Assembly: GCF_024509555.1 (NCBI RefSeq)
Contig: NZ_JAMWEL010000016.1
Span: 1 to 50,942 of the forward strand
DNA: 50,942 nt
Direction of reading: 5' to 3'
Source of the DNA: Streptococcus suis
GTDB taxonomy: Bacteria > Bacillota > Bacilli > Lactobacillales > Streptococcaceae
The notes under the pieces were generated by a model, which did no database searches, was not told the origin of the DNA, and saw nothing but the letters and a program-made list of their open reading frames with translations. The number at the start of each line of letters is the position of its first letter. The first letter of the stretch is position 1. A program made the position numbers and the translations under genes. Positions 44,322-50,942 of the stretch are shown piece after piece.

Positions 44322-47300
44322 ATGAAATCTTCATTAAAAGATAAAACGAATCAGCAAAAATGGTATGCCCCCAAGCAACGTTTTTCGATTCGTAAGTACC
44401 ACTTCGGTGCTGCCTCAGTATTGCTAGGTATCTCTCTAGCAGTGACAGGTGGTGAAGTGGCTGAAGCAACAGAAATCACTTCAACAAGTACTTCTGAGAC
44501 TTCAGTTGTAGTAGAGGCGACAGAGCCAACATCGGCTATCCTCTCAACAGATACAACTACGACAGAAACAACCGTTGCTGAGATGGTAGCTACTGAAGCA
44601 AGTTCTTCAACTGATGCTACTGAAGCAACTATTTCTGAAACGTCAACAACAGAGACATCTGCGACAGAAACATCTGCGACAGAAACAGTTGCAAGTACGA
44701 CAGAAACAGCAACAGCTGAGCGTACTGCGACAATCGCTTACGTGATCCAGTACGTTACTGAAGATGGAACTGTTATCACTGCAACTGCGGTTATTACATC
44801 TGTTACAACACAAGATGCAGTGGCAAGCACTACAGTAAATCTTTCAGCTAATGTGCCAACAGGCTATGAATTAGCTGCTGGACAAGCTTCAGCTGTATCC
44901 CAAGTCGTGACTGAAGGTGCTTCAAATACTGTTACCTTCAAAGTTGTCAAGAAAGTAGCAACACCAGCTTCATCTTCTACGACAACTCCATCAAGCACGA
45001 CAGAAGCGAAGACTGAGACTTCGACTTCTACAAGCTCAGAAACAGCTAAAACTGAAACGTCAACTGCAAGTTCAGAAACAGCTACTGCATCAAGCCAAGA
45101 AACTAGCCAAGATGCAAGTGTAGCTGCTGCAAAAGAAGTTCTAGAACAAGTAACTTCAGAAGCAGCTGTCTTGTCAAGCGAAGCAGAACGTATCGCAACA
45201 ACAACTGACTCAGACACAGCAACACTTAAAGCTGCTGCAGCAGCAACTAAGTTGACAGTGACTGAAGCAACAACTACCTTGGGCGATTCAGCGGCAAGCC
45301 TTGAGCAAGTTAATGCACAAATTGATGCAGTACGTTCAAACGTCGAAGCACTTGCCCTTGAGTTACGTAAGTACTCTAAAGATGGGGAGATTTATGTAAA
45401 CCTTGCAACAACTGGTGATGCATCAACTCGTGCTGAAGTTATGCGTACAAAGGTTCTTTATGAGCCAGAAAAGACAGTTGTTAAAAGCTTGATTAGCTTG
45501 ACGGATGAAGAAGTAAAAAGTATTGTTCAGAACGTCAAAAATGCCAATGGTTTAACTGAAGCTGACAATGTAAAAGTCGTTCAATCTAGTACTTCTGCAG
45601 CGGGTGGAGTGACTGTTGAATTCAACGGTGACGAAAAGAATACTGCCACACTCTTGCCAATTCAAACAATCATCACTGAACAAGCACAAAAAAATGCAGC
45701 TGAGTTGAAAAAAAGTATTCATTGGTTTAACTTCTCAACTGCCTCTATCACTTATCCAGATGGCACAAAAGTAGGACCAGCAGATGCCAATGGTGTCCGT
45801 GATGTTATCTATACAGATGGTACGACTGGTAGAACCTCTGATGCAAAATGGATAAACTCAGGAATTGCCAAATACACAGAACATAGATACTACAATGGTG
45901 GTGCACAAAATAAAGGTAAAGAGTACGAAGTTCTTCAAAAAGGTATGAAATTTACCGTTCCTACCAAAGGGGTCGAAGGTTATGAATTGACTGCTGAGAT
46001 TACCAATCTTGCACCAAAAAAAGTAACTCAAGATCCAAATAATGGCGTAAATGCCATGTTTAACTATGGCGAATGGACTAAAGCAGATGCCGAGGCTATT
46101 AGAATCCATCCTCCTACACGTGAAGTTCAAAAGGAAGACAGAGTTCTGCAACCGGGCGAATCCGTAACTATTTATGATGCTAATCGAAATCCGATAAAGA
46201 CTTACAAGTACGGAGTTGATGAGAAGATTCCAGCAGGCACAGAGTACTGGACACAGAAAGGTTTTATTCGTAACACTTATACAGAAGACACTGTCGCAAC
46301 TGACGATACGAAAATTTTGGATATAAATGGAGAGGAAGTTCGTACTTACAAAAAAGGTGAAATAATCCCAGCAGGGACCCATTATTGGATAAAACAAGGG
46401 AACTACCGTGCGATAAAGGTTGTCACAACAACTAATCCAGACGGTTCGACTAAATCAGTTGCTTCTGATGTGAAATGGACAGACATGATTAGTGGTGACT
46501 TTGTTGGTACTACGACAGTTGGAAATGTTACAACTACCTATAAAAAGGTACTTCAGGGTTCAGAGGCAGCTTACAAACATAATCTTGAAGAGGGCCGTAA
46601 CGGTCAAGTAGACATGCTTTTAGTGGAGCCTGATGGGAAGTGGTCAATTTTAGGAAATGCTGGACTTGGGGTCGAGAATCAATTGGTAGCCTTCTCTCCA
46701 TCATTTGATACCGCTCATGCTGGTATTACCTTTGATCTATCCGCAACCTATAATGGTAAAGATGTAGATGTTAATGTTATTGCTACAGATGCCGAGGAAG
46801 CTAGTTCAACTGAATTTGTACAATTTGAATCTGATGGAACGCCATGGGAAAATTTCATGTCACTTCCATATTCTTATAAAAAGGATAACAAAGAAATTGA
46901 TCCCAACACGTTGACGCAGCCAACTCCAATTACAGCGGATAACTTAAAGGTTGAACGTTCACTCGGAGGGGCAGGATATAACCCTTCAGAATTTGTAGAT
47001 GGAAAAGCATACGGCGATCAGACTTTTGGACCGATTACTTCTAAAATTGGTGAAAATACCTTGGATGTTGGAATTTCACGTGATGTTTCTAAACTTTCGG
47101 TTTATATCGCATCTGCTGGTAGCCAACAGGCAGCCTTTGGTTTCGTTATCTATGATAGTGGTGATGCACCAGAATCTTACGGTAAGGCAGAGCACCTTAT
47201 TGGAAACACAGTAAAAGATGATGGAACAGTTTATGGACAACCATATTTTGGTAACACCAAGGGTGATCCTGATTTCCAAAGCACTAAAGATGACCCTGCT

Positions 47301-50300
47301 TACTGGACTTTGGACGACGTAGTCTATACTGAAAATTATAAGAAAACAGACATGACTACAGGAATGACCGTTTTCGATGCCGAAGGTAAAAAGGGTACTT
47401 ATTCAATCGCACAAGATGGTACAGGGTACATTGAATATACAGACGGAACAAGAGCAAGTCTGAAAAACCGACAAGAACTAACGCTTGAGATTGATGGCAA
47501 GAAGGAGCTTGGTCTCTATAACTCGGCTGAAAAACGCTTTGTAACGGGTATTATGCCGGACGAAGGAGAAAGCCAACTTCTTGATGAAAATGTCAAAAAG
47601 AAATATGAAATTCGTCGTGCATCAGACACAGAGTTTGTCTTACCAGGTGTGGAAATCCATAAAGGTGAAAACAATGATACTGTTTATGCCTCAGGTTGGG
47701 TGGACTTTGATGGAAACGGACAGTTTGACCAGTATGAGCAGTCAGAAGTAATTGAGGTCAATGCTGACGGGACTTATAACTTTGTCTTTAAAAATGTGCC
47801 ACAGCTTCTTGATACCTCTCACGATACAACAGGTATTCGACTCCGTATTTCACGTGTTAGGGAAGAAGTTTTAACACCAACTGGTATTGCGTCATCAGGT
47901 GAAGTAGAAGACTTCCAGGCCTTCGTTACTCACTTGCCACGTGGTACTGAAAATGCAACCTCAGACGTCCAAGATCGCAATCAGTCAATCTCTAAGAGTA
48001 TCGCTGAATTCTTCTCTCCACGTGGTAAGGACGAAAAATCAGGATTTAAAGAGTGGGCAGTAATTGATACAACGATTGCTCCAAAGATTGTTGTCAATGA
48101 CAGTGTTGTCGCAGAAGCTATCGAGACAGGTAAAGAAATCCATGTAACCAATGAAGCAGGTACTGATACAGTCTATAAAGGTCAGGAAGTAATCATTAAA
48201 GATGCGAACGGCAATGTTCTAGGTACAGCTGTCCAAGTTACCAATCCTTATAGTAACCGTGTAGAATACTTGCTATCTGAATACACTGAGTATGACAAAT
48301 CAGGCAACCTCGTCGGTGTTTATACCCTTAATAAAGAAGGTGTAGACAACAAGTATGTTGAAGGATACGGCACGCCAACTATTTCCATCGACTTTGATCC
48401 GGCTCCTGGCTTCGTAGGTGAAGCTAATGGTATTGTTGTCCGTGGTTGGGATACGAATGGTAACTCAACTGGTTGGGAAGCAACTGAAGAGACAATTGAT
48501 GCAGCACTTAACTATAATCGTAACCTTTCAGAAGATGAAATTTATGATGTGCCAGAATCTGAAATTACCTCTCATCTATCTCCGCAAGATATGATTAGAA
48601 AGAACGTCAACACTGATGTCAATGATGCTCGTTCTATGGACTCAACCTACATTCCGACTGTCATCGACGTGGTACCAAACGGTGAAGATACAACTTCACG
48701 TGATGTTCAAGGTAAGACTCAAACAGGTACACCAAGTATCCCAAGAACGGGTACAGTTCAGACGAACGATGGTACTAAGGTTGAATACCCTGCTTCTAGC
48801 GTAATCCTTGATGAGACCAAACCTGTGGTCTTTGCAAGCACAGACCAGGAAATCACTCGATTTGAATCAGATACTACTGCGACTGAACCAATGACTATTA
48901 CTTTGAGTGATGGTACTCGAGTTCAAGTGGAACCAGATGCAATTATTCCAAGTGGTACACGTTTGCCAGCAGGTATGACTGTAACTGGTAAAGGTGGTGT
49001 CATCGTTGATAAATTGTGGTTACCAGCAGGATCAAAAGTTCCAGCAGGTTCTACATTGGATGCGAAAGATCTGGCTACAGCTGAAACAACAGTCCTTCGA
49101 AATGGCGAAGAAGTAGTCATTCCTGCCGGTGACTATATCGAGGTAGGTGATGTCTTAACGCACGAAATTATTTCAAATATTAACAACCGCTATAATGATG
49201 TAGCCCTCGGAAATGGCTTTGAGTTATCTTCACATGCCAATAACTCTCAAACTGTTTTAGATGGTGATACTCGTGCTTCAGATCTTGTAGAAATTGGTGA
49301 AACCTTCACAGTAGGTAATAATTCTTATACAGCGAAAGATTCATTTATCCCAGCTGGTTCAAGTTTCACAACCGAGACACCTCTGGTTAATCTTGTTCTT
49401 CCTGAGGCGATTCATCTAAACCCTACGACGGGTAAAGTGACGAAAGTCAAACGTTCATATACTAAAATTTCAGATACCGAGATTGTCATTGAAAATGAAG
49501 GAACCTATACTCTTGACCAGAAAACTCTTGAAGTTACCTTTAAACCACATCCTAGCTTTGTCGGTGTTGGTACAGGTGTTGAAATTCAACAGCCTGACGT
49601 AGACTACAATGATGTTGTAGACTCTGATCCTGTAACCATTGCTTATGGAACAGATTACGGACGTGCTCGTTATACTCCAACAGTAGATCCAGTAAGTGAA
49701 GCAACCATCACACGTACAATTTACTATGTATTTGATACGGATAAGGATGCGACGAATAACACAGACACGACAAAAGAACGTGATAAACCTGTTACAATTA
49801 ACAACCAACCTGCTCAACCTGTTACTACGGTTGACAACCAACCTCTTATCAAGACACAAACCTTAAGCTATAAGCGTAAGTTTGAATTCATTGATGATGG
49901 TAGTCTCAAAGTGTATCCATGGGAAGCAATCAATGATGCGAATAAGACATTCAATGCAGTCATTTCACCTGTTGAACTTGGATACACTGCACAAGTTATA
50001 CCTGAAAAACACAGAGATACGAATAACATTGATGTCAGCACCTTTACACCAGATCCGACAACAGTTACTTCAGATGATAAAGATAACATCAATGTTTACG
50101 TTGTTTATACTCCACAGACAGAGTATGCTGCTGTTTATATCTGGGACGTAACGGATCCTGATAACTACAAACCATTATCTTATGTCACTTCAGGTAAAAA
50201 AATCACTCAGATTGATGGATTTGAGCACTTGACAGCTACTGAACTTAAAGGTACCGCTCTAGACCCAATCACCTACAATCCAGATGATGTCATCAAAAAG

Positions 50301-50942
50301 TATCTTGATCAGGGTTATCAACTTGTCTATAGTGAATTAGCTGAAGGCACAAAATACTTTGACGCTGTTGATGATAAAGACGGTGAGGATCCGTCACAGA
50401 GCTTTAACATCTTCTTAGTCCGTAAGACGACAACAGTTGTCGATCCAAAAGATCCAACTACCCCAACAGATCCAGTTAAACCAGACGATAAAGTACCAAA
50501 CGATCCTAAGGATCGCACTTATGGCGAACTTGGCTTGGTTGAAGAAGTAACCTTGACCGTTAACCATGTCTACGCTGATGGTTCTCCAGTGCTGAAGGAT
50601 GGTCAGCCAGTTGTGACAACTGAGACTTTGACCTTCACACGTACTGTACAGATCGATGCGGAAACTGGTGACATCATTGTTGATACATACTCTCCATGGT
50701 CACCAGCAACACAAGACTTCAAAGCTGTTTCAGCCTTGACGAAGGATGATGTAGCTGAGTTGGCAGATTATCTTCCTTCAACACAAAGTGTAACCAGGAC
50801 AGGTGTAGTTGCGATTGATAATGATACAAATGCAACGATTATCTATCGTACAAATGTTAAAGTTGTTGATCCAAAAGATCCAGATAACAATCCAGACACA
50901 CCAACACCAGAAACTCCGGTAACTCCAGACACGCCAGTTCCA
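44322..50942 (+). CDS. Giant CshA-like cell-wall adhesin (5' part, 2207 codons; runs off the window)
   Basis: The frame is open from ATG 44322 to the end of the window. A YSIRK-type signal lies at about residues 20-50 (RFSIRKYHFGAASVLLG). A Thr/Ser-rich stalk runs to about 250, then a helical, probably coiled part to about 350. A large non-repeat region carries a GEVED-type domain starting DSGDAPESYG (945) and ending GEVEDF (1193-1198). CshA fibril-repeat features follow (TPTISIDFDPAPGFVGEANG near 1350, TFKPHPSFVGVG near 1735, each later giving YTPTV or YIPTV). A Mub-B2-like module lies at about 2078-2183, then Pro/Asp/Thr-rich linker. The sorting signal is beyond the window. The likely role is host or interbacterial adhesion. 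Confidence 0.9.
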   Translation, partial: MKSSLKDKTNQQKWYAPKQRFSIRKYHFGAASVLLGISLAVTGGEVAEATEITSTSTSETSVVVEATEPTSAILSTDTTTTETTVAEMVATEASSSTDATEATISETSTTETSATETSATETVASTTETATAERTATIAYVIQYVTEDGTVITATAVITSVTTQDAVASTTVNLSANVPTGYELAAGQASAVSQVVTEGASNTVTFKVVKKVATPASSSTTTPSSTTEAKTETSTSTSSETAKTETSTASSETATASSQETSQDASVAAAKEVLEQVTSEAAVLSSEAERIATTTDSDTATLKAAAAATKLTVTEATTTLGDSAASLEQVNAQIDAVRSNVEALALELRKYSKDGEIYVNLATTGDASTRAEVMRTKVLYEPEKTVVKSLISLTDEEVKSIVQNVKNANGLTEADNVKVVQSSTSAAGGVTVEFNGDEKNTATLLPIQTIITEQAQKNAAELKKSIHWFNFSTASITYPDGTKVGPADANGVRDVIYTDGTTGRTSDAKWINSGIAKYTEHRYYNGGAQNKGKEYEVLQKGMKFTVPTKGVEGYELTAEITNLAPKKVTQDPNNGVNAMFNYGEWTKADAEAIRIHPPTREVQKEDRVLQPGESVTIYDANRNPIKTYKYGVDEKIPAGTEYWTQKGFIRNTYTEDTVATDDTKILDINGEEVRTYKKGEIIPAGTHYWIKQGNYRAIKVVTTTNPDGSTKSVASDVKWTDMISGDFVGTTTVGNVTTTYKKVLQGSEAAYKHNLEEGRNGQVDMLLVEPDGKWSILGNAGLGVENQLVAFSPSFDTAHAGITFDLSATYNGKDVDVNVIATDAEEASSTEFVQFESDGTPWENFMSLPYSYKKDNKEIDPNTLTQPTPITADNLKVERSLGGAGYNPSEFVDGKAYGDQTFGPITSKIGENTLDVGISRDVSKLSVYIASAGSQQAAFGFVIYDSGDAPESYGKAEHLIGNTVKDDGTVYGQPYFGNTKGDPDFQSTKDDPAYWTLDDVVYTENYKKTDMTTGMTVFDAEGKKGTYSIAQDGTGYIEYTDGTRASLKNRQELTLEIDGKKELGLYNSAEKRFVTGIMPDEGESQLLDENVKKKYEIRRASDTEFVLPGVEIHKGENNDTVYASGWVDFDGNGQFDQYEQSEVIEVNADGTYNFVFKNVPQLLDTSHDTTGIRLRISRVREEVLTPTGIASSGEVEDFQAFVTHLPRGTENATSDVQDRNQSISKSIAEFFSPRGKDEKSGFKEWAVIDTTIAPKIVVNDSVVAEAIETGKEIHVTNEAGTDTVYKGQEVIIKDANGNVLGTAVQVTNPYSNRVEYLLSEYTEYDKSGNLVGVYTLNKEGVDNKYVEGYGTPTISIDFDPAPGFVGEANGIVVRGWDTNGNSTGWEATEETIDAALNYNRNLSEDEIYDVPESEITSHLSPQDMIRKNVNTDVNDARSMDSTYIPTVIDVVPNGEDTTSRDVQGKTQTGTPSIPRTGTVQTNDGTKVEYPASSVILDETKPVVFASTDQEITRFESDTTATEPMTITLSDGTRVQVEPDAIIPSGTRLPAGMTVTGKGGVIVDKLWLPAGSKVPAGSTLDAKDLATAETTVLRNGEEVVIPAGDYIEVGDVLTHEIISNINNRYNDVALGNGFELSSHANNSQTVLDGDTRASDLVEIGETFTVGNNSYTAKDSFIPAGSSFTTETPLVNLVLPEAIHLNPTTGKVTKVKRSYTKISDTEIVIENEGTYTLDQKTLEVTFKPHPSFVGVGTGVEIQQPDVDYNDVVDSDPVTIAYGTDYGRARYTPTVDPVSEATITRTIYYVFDTDKDATNNTDTTKERDKPVTINNQPAQPVTTVDNQPLIKTQTLSYKRKFEFIDDGSLKVYPWEAINDANKTFNAVISPVELGYTAQVIPEKHRDTNNIDVSTFTPDPTTVTSDDKDNINVYVVYTPQTEYAAVYIWDVTDPDNYKPLSYVTSGKKITQIDGFEHLTATELKGTALDPITYNPDDVIKKYLDQGYQLVYSELAEGTKYFDAVDDKDGEDPSQSFNIFLVRKTTTVVDPKDPTTPTDPVKPDDKVPNDPKDRTYGELGLVEEVTLTVNHVYADGSPVLKDGQPVVTTETLTFTRTVQIDAETGDIIVDTYSPWSPATQDFKAVSALTKDDVAELADYLPSTQSVTRTGVVAIDNDTNATIIYRTNVKVVDPKDPDNNPDTPTPETPVTPDTPVP

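Noticed and set aside
44864..45217. Long minus-strand frame inside the adhesin gene
   Set aside because: It is a shadow of the Thr/Ser-rich low-complexity region on the plus strand.

Overview
The window looks like a chromosomal segment of a low-GC Streptococcus, most likely Streptococcus suis or a close relative. I infer this from the YSIRK/LPXTG surface proteins, the type II-A CRISPR system, the rapZ-yvcK-whiA block and the flpS ... arcT-argR-queA neighbourhood. No database was searched.

Layout. 1-8757 is a complete type II-A CRISPR-Cas locus: a tracrRNA gene on the minus strand, then cas9-cas1-cas2-csn2 and a 37-repeat array on the plus strand. A 37-residue membrane peptide gene follows the array. 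9123-14583 is a pentose/nucleoside salvage block (rpiA, deoB, two ArsC-family genes, punA, a LemA-like gene, deoD), then glgP behind tandem LacI-type operators. 17179-18412 holds a TIM-barrel gene, a tRNA-Arg(CCT), the wreck of a tyrosine integrase next to that tRNA, and a 51-residue gene. 18451-20409 (minus) carries a CLC antiporter of the fluoride type, a chorismate mutase and a flavodoxin. 20504-26095 carries nrnA/pde2, apbE, a TseB-like gene, aspB and asnS.

26114-29536 is an accessory cassette: a secreted, sortase-anchored zinc protease gene flanked by two identical 27-bp terminator hairpins. Its promoter has an 11-G tract as part of an exact 17-bp -35/-10 spacer, which makes it a strong candidate for phase variation. 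After it come a MATE transporter pseudogene, a PH-domain gene, ridA and rapZ-yvcK-whiA. 35064-38566 has flpS, an arcT-like dipeptidase and argR, but the arcABCD genes expected between flpS and arcT are absent. The rest is queA with a tiny membrane protein gene that appears to be leaderless, nagB with two NagR-type operators, ltrA, an ECM4-type glutathione transferase, rsuA, and the first 2207 codons of a giant CshA-like adhesin that runs off the right edge.

How the parts relate. The CRISPR genes are translationally coupled and form one adaptive-immunity module; Cas9 lacks one of the two PAM-reading arginines of the S. pyogenes enzyme. RpiA, DeoB, PunA and DeoD channel ribose phosphates and nucleosides. 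ArgR and FlpS are regulators left without their usual arginine deiminase operon here. Four decayed copies of one dispersed intergenic repeat lie at the edges of the accessory and deleted regions.
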